NCBI GenBank assembly: GCA_949130495.1
Contig: OX422216.1
Span: 98,835,967 to 98,899,966, forward strand
DNA: 64,000 bases
Reading direction: 5' to 3'
Origin: Sambucus nigra
Taxonomy: Eukaryota > Streptophyta > Magnoliopsida > Dipsacales > Adoxaceae
Shown: positions 33,977 through 45,180 of the stretch, piece by piece
Position numbering within the stretch: the stretch's first letter is position 1
Layout: every line of letters starts with the position of its first letter
The notes under the pieces: model-generated
What the model was told of the DNA's origin: nothing
The model's input: the letters and a program-made list of their open reading frames with translations, nothing else
The model's database searches: none
Made by a program: the position numbers and the translations under genes

Positions 33977-35621
33977 ATCCCCCCTGGCTATCTTGGTACA
34001 AAATACAAACCATAAACAAATAACCCCTAAGACAAATACAACTAATGCCTTCCCAAACAAGAAAAAGAAAAGGCATAAGTGACATTGTCTTCAATTGAAA
34101 GTCTTCACCTGTAGTCCTTAAACTTATCAAGGAGAAAAAGACCTACACACATTAAGCAAAACAAATACCCATAACGTATGGAGTTTAAAGAACACATAAA
34201 ATCCACCTTAATATGTTGTCCCCCTTTTTGTCTGTAATAGACAAAGGTTGAAAAACTAATCCTGAAATGTTCGTGTCACACAAATATAAAGATGAATTAT
34301 AATCACAAAAGTAAATAATTAATCATATGCGATGAGAATTCAATGAAGAAACAAACTATTTTGGAAGACTTTTCAAAAATTTTAAGTATATAAATATACA
34401 AATATAAAAAATACATAAAAGTATACAAAGTACATATAAGTACAAATACAAACAATCACACCATGGAGTAGCACAAAAATATCTGAATCATGATAATGAA
34501 ATGAAATTATGTGAACTTAAATCATGAGAAAATAAACATAGGCATATGAAGCAAAGGTGCACGAAGTCAATGAGATACTCCTAAAGAAATAACTCAATTT
34601 CAACCTTAGTTGTAAAATTATTAAACGAAGTGAAATTGACTTAACTTATGCAAAATTCTATGAATTTTAATGCTTCTTTAACTATTTAATGTTTTTTGAG
34701 GAAGTTTATTGTGCAAATCCATTTATCTTCAACTTATAACACCCTCAAAATCTCACATTTTAAGAATACACTCTTAAATTTTGTAAAGGAATCATAATGC
34801 TCATGATAGTAAAGCATTAATGAAATAAAAATTGGCCTTAATACTTTTGTTTTTGTGTGCTGATATAATCTTTTAGGGTCTTACAAATGGTGGCCTTTAA
34901 CGTAAAGAAGACTGCTTATTTAGTAGCCCCTTTTTCCATTGCTTTAAAACAAAATCAATTTTTTAGGAAAAGAAATACTCGCAATGGTTCTTACAAGCAC
35001 AATCTGTTCTTAAAATTTGGTTATTTTTTAAATACTATTGAGATCAGAACATCGTATTCAGCATATGACAAGCAAGTACAATATTCAAATAGTCCGTGCA
35101 TGAGCGCAATAAAGGTAATAAAGAGTCTAGCATGAAGGAAGTAATCATCAAAGAATAAAGAAATTCTAACCACGCACTATTAAGCATATTAAAAAAACGA
35201 AGCCATGTCTCATAATATCATGAATAAGTCAACTGAAATCATGGAATGTTATTGTGATTCGAACATCTTAAATGGGTATCCATATATGGTGTAAAATAAA
35301 ATGCAAATTTGTTTTTTGAGTTTTTCAAAAATTTTATCCAAAATAAAAACTTTTTGAAATCTTTAAGACTTTCTCTAAAAGGAAAGAAAATCTTTTTGGA
35401 TTTTTCAAAAAATATAAACATAGAAATACAATCTAGTAATAGGGGCAAAAGATAGTAATATGATAATCACCCTATACTAGATACAAGTCTTGACCTCAGT
35501 AATGGGTCTAGGATGTGTTCTCAAAACGAGTAGACATCTTTTAAAATTCATCAACTAAATATTGAGAAGTCTTGACTAAAACTCTAGTTGCTCTCGAAGA
35601 CTAGAACTTTTTTTATGACGG
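33977..35621 (-). mobile_element. Array B internal 1, left part
   Basis: Collinear with 49209-50885 of internal 2 (shared blocks include AGACAAAG next to CCCCCTTTTTGTC, and GGTTCTTACA). No pol motifs. The last 140 bp are the 3' end of a gag gene that continues after E7 at 47699. Confidence 0.65.
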
Positions 35622-36194
35622 TGTTGATGTAAAAAACTAAATTTGACCTAATTCTTTAATCACAGATAAAAATAAACAAGACAAAAGATTTTTAAAGTGG
35701 TTCAGCCTTGAAAGAATGGCCTACGTCCACTGTTTGTGTTATTGCTGACTGTTTGCAGAATTCTCGATAATGGGTTTTTCAAGAAATTCCGAGTCCCTTG
35801 CTAATGAGGAGGTTACAATGTATTTATAGCCTTGCAGCGGTACAAATGAAAGAATAATACATAGCGGTCCAATAGGCGTGTGCGTCTGTGTGATAATAAT
35901 GAGCATTTAATGTGCAGTCATCCTCTTGATTATTCGGATATGAATGCTCTGTACGAGATGCAGCTCGGACCGCCTAAGCTGCTCGGATTGCCTAAGTAGC
36001 TCAGTATACATGAGTTTCTCGGTACAATAGAGTTCCTCGGAGAACACTTGTTGCTCGGAGCGCCTGAGTTGGTCGGGGAGGTTGAGTTCCTCGGAGCCAA
36101 GGTGTTGTTCAAAAAATATTTGCAAGTGCCATGTAGATTGACACGTGTCTCCACATAATTAGTCCACGTCAGCAGAATAAATTTGGTATCAACA
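35622..36194 (-). repeat. E7 3' LTR
   Basis: 573 bp, with an extra 18-bp copy of a GCTCGGAnnGCCTAAG unit (about 35960-35995) relative to the other LTR. Minus-strand TATAAATA at about 35821-35829. Confidence 0.9.
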
Positions 36195-36207
36195 GAAGCC
36201 CCCAATG
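36195..36207 (-). other. E7 polypurine tract
   Basis: The minus strand reads ATTGGGGGCTTC directly before the LTR start TGTTGATACC. Confidence 0.65.
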
Positions 36208-36621
36208 TTTCGTAGTTTGATGTTGAAGAAAAGTATGGAACATTTTGTTGCTTAGATTTTCGGTTTGTATGGTTTCTAGGAAAGCATTCGTTGTATACAA
36301 CTCCTTTATAAATTCACAGTATCAGTCTTTATAAATATTTTGAATTTCCATAACAACTTCGTTTTTTGTGCCCTTTTCTTCTTTTTAGCCGCCGGATACG
36401 CAATCGTCCATCCTGGTAATCATTGTTTTTCTCTATTCCCGAGGTAAAGTATTTAAACGCTTCAGAAAATTCGATCGTCTTTTACTTTTTCAAATCTGCA
36501 TCTTAGAACTTCTTTACTTCCTCTCTATCTTGTGCGTTCATTTTTTTCATTGTTCGTTGTCAACTGATCCATCCTTTTCCTGTAAGATCTTCTTCCTTCT
36601 TTTTTATTTTATCTGTTCATC

Positions 36622-38802
36622 ATGGTTTACCTTGTTGAGTCGCTTGATAACTTTCGTTCTGATTTTTCTATTCCTTCATGGGTTACTTTGGAAGAACTTT
36701 CTGAACCTTCTGACTATTTTCGTCTGGCTGAGGGACATTGGTTCCCCAGTCTCTTTGTGGCTGAATGCGGCTTTTCTTTTCCTCCAAATCCTTTATGTTT
36801 GGAGTTCTGTCAGTTTTTTGATGTTGTTCCTGCAAAAATAGCGCCAAACACTTGGAGAATAGTTAATGGAGTTCATAGGTTAAATCAAATTCATGGAACC
36901 CATTTAGGAATTCCAGAAATTATGTTTTGTTATAGATTGGTTGTCAGCAATAGTACTTTTTATTTAAAAACTAGGTTTTTAAATAGGGCTTTAGTTGTCA
37001 ATCTCCCAGATGCCAACAGGGATTACTTCGAGCATGGGGTTGTTATGAAAAATTGGCAACATGCTCCATTAAATGGAAATGATGTGTATCAGGGTCCTAG
37101 ATGCCCTCCCTATGGCAATGGGATAGGTTGTTTTTATTTTATTTTATTTTTGAGATTGTGTTTTCTTTGTGTTTGATAAAATGCGTCATTCACATTTTAA
37201 TTTTTGTTTATTTGCAGTTGATAGCAAAAGAAAATCCCCCAAAGAAACTGATGTCAATTTGAAGCACTTGAAACTTATCTAGAGTTTGCACCAAACCGTT
37301 GCTGACGAACATATCAGATCAGCCTCATACTTGCTGTAGTACAAGAGCTACACTTCGTCTTTTACTGCTCGTCCAGTGGTAGGTGGCATCGACCCAATAC
37401 CAGCTTCTGAAGGTTCCTCCCCTGAATCAAATATTCCTCTGAGTGACAGAATGAAGAGAAGAAGAACTCCTGCTTTCTTTGATAAGTCTGCCTCTACTGC
37501 TGAAGAGGCAAAGAAAAATAAGCCAAATGTCCCAGAAGATGGGACGAGAAATATTGATGCATCCCCTCCTGCTGTTGCTAAGCAGATTGTCGAGAAGTCC
37601 CCTGTGGCTCTGAGCAAGGTTGTAGTTGTTTATCCTCCAAGCGAGGTTATCGTTATATCACCGACCAAGACAACATCCTTGGTTGAGAATGTTCCTTCTC
37701 CTACGATGAGGTTAAAGAAAAGCTCTCTTGAGAGACCAGCTAAAGTAGTCTCTCAGTCTTTAAATGTTAAAGGTGGTATTCCCACCTTTGTTCCTCCGAG
37801 CTCTGCTATGAACTCGGTGATGTCTTGGATTATTCTCGAGTTCCAAGGTGTTGAGGACATTCTTTCTCGGGATAGGGTTACCACCTTGGCAGCTCAACAT
37901 ATTGCCTCAATGAGTATTACTAATCTAAACTTTCATTTTTCAATGTTATGTCCCTGCACTGACTTTCAATTATTTTCTTTTTCCAGCTGGTAACCTGTTT
38001 CAACACTATTCCGAAAAAGGATGAAGCTATTAAAGCTTCGAGTTCCTCAGGAGGTGTGGAGGAAGCTTTTATAGGACTGACTCAGTCCTTAAAGGATTCT
38101 CGTCAGAAATATGACGAAGATAAAGTTGCTTGGGAGAAGCAACTAAAGTCCATCGAGCAAGAGAGAGAGAAAGCTGTGGATGCCTCTCAGGAGTTGGAGA
38201 GGAAAATGAAAGAATTTGAGAAGAAGAATAGTGAGCTTGGGGAAAAGCTAAAAAATGCTGGAGAGCTTGAGACCAAGCTCAAAACTGCTGAAGAGGAACT
38301 TGGTAGACTTTGTGAAGTTGATCGTCAAAGGTAGGAGATAGAAAGGAATATGAAGGCTGCCGAGGAACTTCATACTGAGAGGATTTCCTCAGAGAAGGCA
38401 AAGAGAAAACTTACTGTTAAGAAGTCTTTTAGCGCTGGCTGGGACAAAGGTTGGAACAAAGGCCTAGCTGCCATGTCCTCTCAGATGGAATTTGCTAGCC
38501 TCAAATACTTTAGGGATGGATGGATTACTACTCTGCAGGAGTTAAAGGTCTTTGAGAGTTCTGAACTTTTTCAACGCCATGTTCATGGTCCTCCTCCCTC
38601 TCTTGGAGAAGAAGAAGAGGATGAAGCTGCCTCAGAAGAGTCTTCAATGATGATTGGGGATCAGGTCCCTACTGTTGAACTTCGCTACGAGAAGCCCTAG
38701 CCAACCAAAACGTCTACCGATCAGCTTTCTCTGCCCTCCGAGCAACCTACTTCTTCGTCCAAGCCTCTCGAGGAAGTCTTAGGAAGCAAGGAGAAGGTGT
38801 AG
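36622..38802 (+). pseudogene. E7 opposite-strand ORF 1 (gypsy-type 'transposase' domain plus coiled coil)
   Basis: The plus strand, opposite to gag-pol, opens at ATG 36622. Residues 1-170 contain FPPNPLCLEFCQFFDVVP, NTWRIVNGVHRLNQIHG, an Ile-Pro-Glu-Ile stretch, LVVNLPDANRDYF and KNWQHAPL, the pattern annotated in plants as 'putative gypsy-type transposon domain' (PF04195-like). A 91-bp intron is likely at 37127-37217 (AG|GTTG...TTTGCAG). A Ser/Pro-rich linker follows, then a long Glu/Lys coiled coil (38056-38334), a WDKGWNKGLAAM...FRDGW segment and an acidic end. In-frame TAGs lie at 37280, 37337, 38332, 38698 and 38800. A second intron at 37914-37986 would not keep frame. E9 has the same domain at 55618. 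Known Tat elements carry such antisense ORFs, of unknown function. Confidence 0.7.
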
Positions 38803-39033
38803 AGTTGTTCGGACCTTTCTCTTTGCTTTTTATTTTTTTGTTGAATGTAATTTTGGGCCATGTACTTCTTTTTGTGACGTAATAATATTTGAAGTTTTGG
38901 TTGTGCATCTTAACTCCCTTTTTCTTGCTCCACTCTTATTATCGATCCATTTTATTCTTCTTTCTTTGTCTACATTCTTATTGATTCTTTCTATCTCTTC
39001 TCGATTCTTTCTATCTCTTCTTTTTGCTAGTTT

Positions 39034-40132
39034 ATGGCCAGGATGGAACTATTATCATCTCATGATACAGAACTAATGAAGAAATGTAATGAGTACTTCA
39101 CAGCTGGTCATACCGACTTGAATGAAGCTCAAATAATTGATATCCTTGGTCCAGACGCTTCTGAACGAGCAGTCGAGGCCTACTAATATCTAAAATGCCT
39201 GCTTGACCATGATGTTGCCAATAATATGGCATATTACGAGATGATTGAAGATCTCTAGAGTAACATCGAGTAACTTCAACAACAATATAAAGAGTCTACT
39301 ACCCTTTTGCACCAGGGTTATGAGAAAAAGTATCAGCAACTAAATGCGGAAAAAGGATATGATAAGTTCATCGCTGCTTATGATAAGAAGGAGAGGACTT
39401 TGAAGACCGAGGTTGAAGAGTATAGGCAGATTGTGAAACTGCTGGAGCAAGAAAATAATAACTTACGAGGAGAGATATCCCAACTGAAAACAATAAGCTA
39501 GAACGCAAAAAACTTTGGAGAATCAAGCATTCCAGTTGATGGTGAAGAATCAAGCATTAGCTGAGATGTCCAAAAAGATTCTGAACCTCGACGAACAACT
39601 CTCTGTACAAAGATCTGCCTTGGAGAATAAAGAACTTTTAGTTAAGAACCTCCACGAGCAACTGGAGAGGTTGACCTATCAGTTTCACAAACAGCCCAGA
39701 GAGTTTTGGATGGATGGATATAATGAAGCTCTTTATCATCTCGATGACCGGATCCAACAATCAAATAACGAGGGTTATAAGCAAGGATGGTTGAATGCAC
39801 TGTGTGTGCTACAGTTAGAGCAGGGCCACTATCTATGGGATTATTATAATCCTGGGTTGCTTGATTTGCCAGTGTCTCCTTTCAAGCTTGATATGAGTTG
39901 GATTCCTGCTCGGGCAATTCCTCAGTGCCTGATCTCAAAGTACCTCGGTGATTACAGTCTCCATTCTAATTTTGACATATCTCGTCCGGAGCACCTACTT
40001 GATCGGCCATCAGTAATAAATGTCAGGATGCTAAGAGATCTGAATTTTATAAATTCTCCTTACGCCTTAGACGATCCTCCTGCTGGAGTAGAGCCTATTT
40101 CAAAGGCAGAAGGGAAAAAGCCAGTAGAATAG
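39034..40132 (+). pseudogene. E7 opposite-strand ORF 2, coiled-coil protein
   Basis: ATG at 39034 starts about 366 codons with in-frame stops near 39184, 39256, 39271 and 39502 and one +1 shift near 39510. The 39515-40132 part is open for 205 residues. It is mostly coiled coil (Glu, Gln, Lys and Leu-rich from about 39280 to 39690), then FWMDGYNEALYHLDDRIQQ and EGYKQGWLNALCVLQLEQG, then a Pro-containing C-terminal tail. The coiled coil followed by a Gly-Trp/Gly-Tyr pair resembles the end of ORF 1, so ORF 2 could be a diverged duplicate. I know no function. An A/T-rich segment with TAATATGTAATTTG follows the stop. Confidence 0.55.
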
Positions 40133-40307
40133 GATTTTTGATGTAATATGTAATTTGTTCTTTATGTAATATGTTCTGATTTTAATGAAGGAACTTTTGG
40201 TTTTCTCTGCAATCTTGACTGTCATTACTTTATAAAATATCTATTTTATTCTCTGATGAATGTGCATGTATGTCTTGTAAGAAAACAAAAATTTACTGTG
40301 TTATTTT

Positions 40308-41070
40308 AAATTGCCGACCAACTGGAGTTGGTGAAAATTTATTGTTGACCATTCTGAGTTTGTGATAATTATTTGACAATCAACCGGAGTTGGTGATATT
40401 TTGTTTCCCGACCAACTTAGAGTTGGTGGTAATTTGATATGCCATAAGTAAAGAAATTCTTTTTTATTTTTTTATTATAGTGACTAATCACTTTTTAATT
40501 ATAAGCCATGAAACGACTTCCATCCCATGATATAGCTTAAACAATTGTTTTCGACCAACCGGAGTTGGTGGATTTTTATTCCCGACCAACCTTAGTTGGC
40601 GGAATTTATTTTACCGACCAACCGTAGTTGGTGGAGCGACCAACCGTAGTTGGGAGGTTTTATTTTACCGACCAACCGTAGTTGGGAGGGTTTTATTTTA
40701 CCGACCAACCGTAGTTGGTGGACCGACCAACCGTAGTTAGGAGGGTTTATTTTACCGACCAACCGTAGTTGGTGGACCGACCAACCGTAGTTGGGGGGTT
40801 TTATTTTACCGACCAACCGTAGTTGGTGGACCGACCAACCGTAGTTGGTGGACCGACCAACCGTAGTTGGAAGGGTTTATTTTACCGACCAACCGTAGTT
40901 GGTGGACCGACCAACCGTAGTTGGGAGGGTTTATTTTACCGACCAACCGTAGTTGGTGGGTTTTATTTTACCGACCAACCATAGTTGGTGGACCGACCAA
41001 CCGTAGTTGGGGGGTTTTATTTTACCGACCAACCGTAGTTGGTGGACCGACCAACTGTAGTTGGGGGATT
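40308..41070. repeat. Hairpin minisatellite inside E7
   Basis: About 23 copies of a 21-30 bp unit, CCGACCAACCGTAGTTGGTGGA and variants, separated in places by TTTATTTTA. Each unit holds the inverted repeat CCAAC-CGTA-GTTGG. Copies on the left (40308-40580) are more diverged than those from 40610 on. It lies between the integrase end and the opposite-strand ORFs. Confidence 0.95.
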
Positions 41071-41201
41071 TTTATTCTGAACTTGATGCGTAGTGTGTAG
41101 CACTAATACTCCGAAAAAATTTCATCAAAATGAGAGAATTGGATAAAAATTTCAACACTTTATTCATACTGAAGAAAACTTCATTTACATAGGAATCCCA
41201 A

Positions 41202-42272
41202 CTACTGATAATACTTGCGTAGATGTTCTGCATTCCATGCATTCTTAAATTCTTCCCCCTCCAAGGTTTCAATCATGTAGGTTCCTGGACGAACAACTTC
41301 TGTTACTCTGTAGGGTCCATGCCAGTTAGCTTCCAATTTATTGTTCTTTTGAATTACTTTCTTTAGCACGTAGTCTCCTTTCTTCAAATCACACTTTTTT
41401 ACCCTCTTGTTGTAAAACAAAGCCGTTCGTTGTTGGTATGCAGCATTCCTGATTGCTGCTTTTTCTCTAACTTCCTCGAGCATATCCAAGTCTAATCTTC
41501 TCATCAAGTCACTGATAGGAGAATTGAAATTCAGCACTCTGTGTGCGGGGAGGCCCAACTCGGTAGGTATAACAGCTTCACTTCCAAATGCCAGCATGTA
41601 TGGAAATTCTCCTGTTGCTGCTCGTGGTGTAGTACGATAAGCCCACATCACAGAATGTAGCTCGTTGATCTAATTTTCCTTCGCATCATTCAGTCTTTTC
41701 TTCAAACCATTCAGCAGCGTTCTGTTTGTCACCTCAGTTTGTCCATTGCTCTGGGGATGGCCTGGTGCAGAGTGGGTTTTCAATATATTTGACTGATGAC
41801 AATATGCAGCGAACTCCTCGTTATCAAATTGAGTTCCATGGTCTGTGATGAATGCATGAGGAAGACCATATCTACAAATGATATTCTTCCAAATAAATTG
41901 GTACACCTTTTCATATGTCATATCAATAAGAGGCTCGGCTTCCACCCACTTAGTAAAGTAATCCAACGCGACCACGAGATATTTAAATCTTCCCTTGGTC
42001 GTTGGAAGTGGCCCGACCAAGTCAATTCCCCAGATGGAAAATGGCCAAGGGGAAGTAATGGGTGTTAACAATGCTTGGGGAGTTCTTTGGATAGAGTAAA
42101 AGCGTTGACATTTATCACATTTTTTGGCATAGGCTATGCAATAAACCCTCATCATCGGCCAATAATATCCCTGCGTCATTATTCTTTGCAAAAGCATCCG
42201 ACCTGCTATATAGGCTCCACAGGACCCTTCATGGACCTCTTCAATCAAGTCTTTCACCTCGGAGGGATGCAC
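41202..42272 (-). pseudogene. E7 integrase
   Basis: The minus strand encodes the zinc-binding region (EVHEGSCGAY...; CDKCQR), the DDE core with Asp in WGIDLVGPLP, Asp in FITDHGTQFD and Glu in SNGQTEVTNR, and a C-terminal domain ending HLRKYYQ (41202). It would join the cDNA to the target. One His of the HHCC motif appears to be Tyr in SCGAY, and a TAG at 41670 splits the core from the C-terminal part. Together about 357 codons. The upstream segment, 42280-42500, is the frameshifted link from RNase H. Confidence 0.9.
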
Positions 42273-42508
42273 ACATCTTTACAAACCTGCTATAATTCCT
42301 CGTCTATATAGAATACCATTATTCAATACATAACGAGCAGCTTTAAACTTTAGTTTCTTGGCTGTGAGTTTATCAGTTGGCAAAACCCCTTCTTCAATAT
42401 ATGCCCTGATGGGATCCGTCCAAGATGGTCCTAAATCAAGGGTAATAAAGTTCATCATCAGATCTCATCGATGCTCCTTCTAGCCAAAATTTCTATTGGG
42501 ATTATTCT

Positions 42509-43093
42509 TCATAGCTCGGTGCATGTGGCTAAGGTTAACCGAGCTAAAGCATCTGCTCTTGCATTCTCCAATCTTGGTGTTCTAATTAACTGTACTGCGT
42601 TAAAGCTCGATACAATCTCCATTGATTTCTCATAATACTTGATCATCAATTCTCCCTTTGTTGTGTACACTCCCAGCATTTGATTTACGATCAACTGTGA
42701 GTCACTGAATACAATGACCTGCTCTGCCCCCATGGTTTTTACTAAATTAAGACCTACCATCATAGCTTCATATTCAGCTTCATTATTAGAAGCCTTGAAT
42801 TGAAAGCGCAGAGCATACTCCAAATTGATTTCATCCGGGCTGTTTAAAATAATCCCTGCTCCACAGCCTGTACTGCAAGATGAGCCATCCACATACAGAT
42901 TCCATATAGGTACTTCATCCTCAAATTTTTTATTGGATAAAGTTCCTCGGTGGAATATTTGTTGGTTCTTAATATCCTCCCCTAGCACTTCTTGCTGCTC
43001 GTTGACCATATCCTCTTGATCATCAACCGACTTAAGTTGGTCGGGGTTTAAGTTTAATAATCCTGTAACATCCACAAGCTGGTCGGTATCCAA
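42509..43093 (-). pseudogene. E7 second (archaeal-type) RNase H domain
   Basis: 195 open codons on the minus strand. The domain runs from WNLYVDGSSCSTGCGAGI through FKASNNEAEYEAMMVGL and VFSDSQLIVNQM to RADALARL, giving the Asp, Glu, Asp and Asp of an RNase H site. A second RNase H of this kind, downstream of the usual one, is a trait of Tat and Ogre elements. It degrades the RNA strand after reverse transcription. Confidence 0.88.
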
Positions 43094-43109
43094 CTTTTGC
43101 TCCTCGGGG

Positions 43110-44529
43110 TGTCAGGATAAGTGAATTCTGCAATGAAATCTGCTACTGCTTGCCCTTTAAGTGACGATCTAGGCTCATAAACTATGTCATATTCACCAAG
43201 TTCTACTGCCTAGTACATCAATCTCCCAGATTTCTCTGGTTTATGAAGAGTTTGCCTCAATGGCATATCGGTATACACAACTATGGTTTGAGCCTGGAAG
43301 TATGGCCTCATTCTTCTACTCGCTTCGATCAACGCTAGTGCTAACTTTTCCAGTCTTGGATATCTGATCTCTGCTCCTCGGAAGGCCTTCCTCTTGTAAT
43401 AAATTGATTTTTACACTCCATTCTCCATTCTTATCAGTGCCGAGCTAACTGCATTCTTCGAAACGGCTAGATAGAAGTACAACCTTTCTCCCATCACTGG
43501 CCTGGACAACAGTGGAGGTGCTCTCAGGTATTTCTTCAACTCTTGAAAGGCCTTCTCGCATTCATCATTCCACTCGAAAGTCTTTCGAAGTGTTTTGAAG
43601 AATAGGAGACATCTATCAGTTGCTCGTGATATAAATCTATTAAGTGCTGCAACTCGCCCTGTGAGACTTTGCACTTCTTTCTTCGTCGTTGGAGATCGTA
43701 GTCCCAATAGAGCCTTAATTTTTTCAGGGTTTGCTTCAATTCCTCGTTGGTTTATAATATACCCGAGGAACATGCCTTCTCGTACTCCGAATATGCATTT
43801 GGTAGGGTTCAACTTCATTTGATATTTATCTAATTGATCAAAGGTCTGGCCTAAGTCAATAAGATGATCAGTAGCTTTCTTGCTCTTCGTCAGCATATCA
43901 TCAACATAAACTTCCATGTTGTAATTGATTTGCTCTGCAAACACCTTGTTCATCAGCCGCTGATATGTTGCACCTATATTTTTCAAACCAAAAGGCATAA
44001 CATTATAACAATACGTTCCCCTAAGGGTAATAAAAGAGGTACTCTCCCTGTCTTCAGGTTTTATTTTAATCTGGTTGTAACCAGAATAAGCATTCATGAA
44101 GCTTAACAACTCGTGTCCCGAGATAGCATCCACTAATTGATCAATTTGGGGCAAAGGAAAATGATCCTTTGGGCATGCTTTATTGTGGTCGGTGAAATCT
44201 ACACACATCCTCCATTTGTTGTTCTTCTTCTTCACCATCACCACATTTTCTAACCAGTCTGGATATTTGACATCTTCAATAAAGCAAGCTTTCTGGAGCT
44301 TCTCGACCTCCTCTTGTATAGCTTGGTTCTTTTCAGGGCTAAACACTCTTCTTCTCTGCTTCACTGGCTTGATTTCCTTATTCACATTGAGCTCGTGACA
44401 TAAAAAATTTGGGTATATTCCTGGCATGTCCTCAGGGCTCCAGGCAAAAGTTTGTTTTCTGCTTTTTAGTAAAACTATCAATTCCTGTTTAGTGAGGCAT
44501 CCAACGACGAACCTATTTGAGTTGTTCAT
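43110..44529 (-). pseudogene. E7 reverse transcriptase and first RNase H
   Basis: From 44529 the minus strand is open for 372 codons: FAWSPEDMPGI, KPVKQRRRVFSPEKN, WRMCVDFTDHNKACPKDHFP, VMPFGLKNIGATYQRLMNKV, the catalytic MEVYVDDMLTKS, and LNPTKCIFGV. The Ty3-type RNase H follows, with a TAA-type stop at 43411 and further stops up to about 43110 (RYPRLEKLALALIEASRR is readable). The reading start upstream of 44529 is lost in a frameshift from the protease. The polymerase copies element RNA into DNA. All key RT residues that I can see are kept. Confidence 0.92.
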
Positions 44530-45180
44530 TCCGGGTGCTCGTCGTCCAGAATAACATTTTCAGTGGCTTCCACCACCTGGCCTTTTACGAGCTGCGACTC
44601 GTCTCTGGGATCTAATGTTTCAATTTCTGCACCTTCATCCACTTGATAGGTAGTAGCCTTTTTCTTAGATTCCTTCAGTTCTTCCTGCTCGACAGATGAA
44701 TAGTAGCATTCCCGAGCTAATTTTTGGTCACCCTTTATAATTCATACTCCAAAGTTGGTTGGAAATTTTAGGCATTGATGTATTGTAGATGGTACTGCCT
44801 CGAACTTCTTCAATCCTACCCTTCCCATGATGATATTGTAAGTTTATATAATATTCTTATCCATCACAAAAAAGCGCACTCTTTCTATTCGACAAGAAGG
44901 CCATGTACCGATGAACATATCCAACTTGATCGTCCCAAGTGGAAAAACTTTCTCGCCAGTAAAATCGGGGAGGGGCCTGTGATAAGGCTCCAACTGAGAC
45001 AACTTTAAATTAAGTTGTCAAAGCATGAGTAGAACATGATATCTGCCGAGCTACCATTATCCACCAGTACTCTTGGGATCATTACTTCCTTCATCCTCAT
45101 TTTGATCACCAATGGATCATCATGAGGATATAGTACACCTGCGAGGTCGTTCTTGGAGAAATCGATGGCCAGTTTTTCTT
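44530..45180 (-). pseudogene. E7 aspartic protease, decayed
   Basis: VMIPRVLVDNGSSADIMFYS at about 45020-45080 on the minus strand is the retropepsin active-site region (Asp-Asn-Gly-Ser here). Upstream, EKLAIDFSKNDLAGVLYPHD is the usual lead-in. Downstream the frame breaks repeatedly before the reverse transcriptase. Confidence 0.8.

Noticed and set aside
40592..40816. Minus-strand repetitive 74-residue frame
   Set aside because: Translation of the hairpin minisatellite; unit length changes shift the frame elsewhere in the array.
40308..41070. CRISPR-like array
   Set aside because: Repeats are directly adjacent or separated by near-identical spacers, in a plant retrotransposon; this is a minisatellite.
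43595..44398. Several plus-strand frames opposite the E7 reverse transcriptase
   Set aside because: Shadow frames of the minus-strand RT; codon pattern and motifs belong to the other strand.
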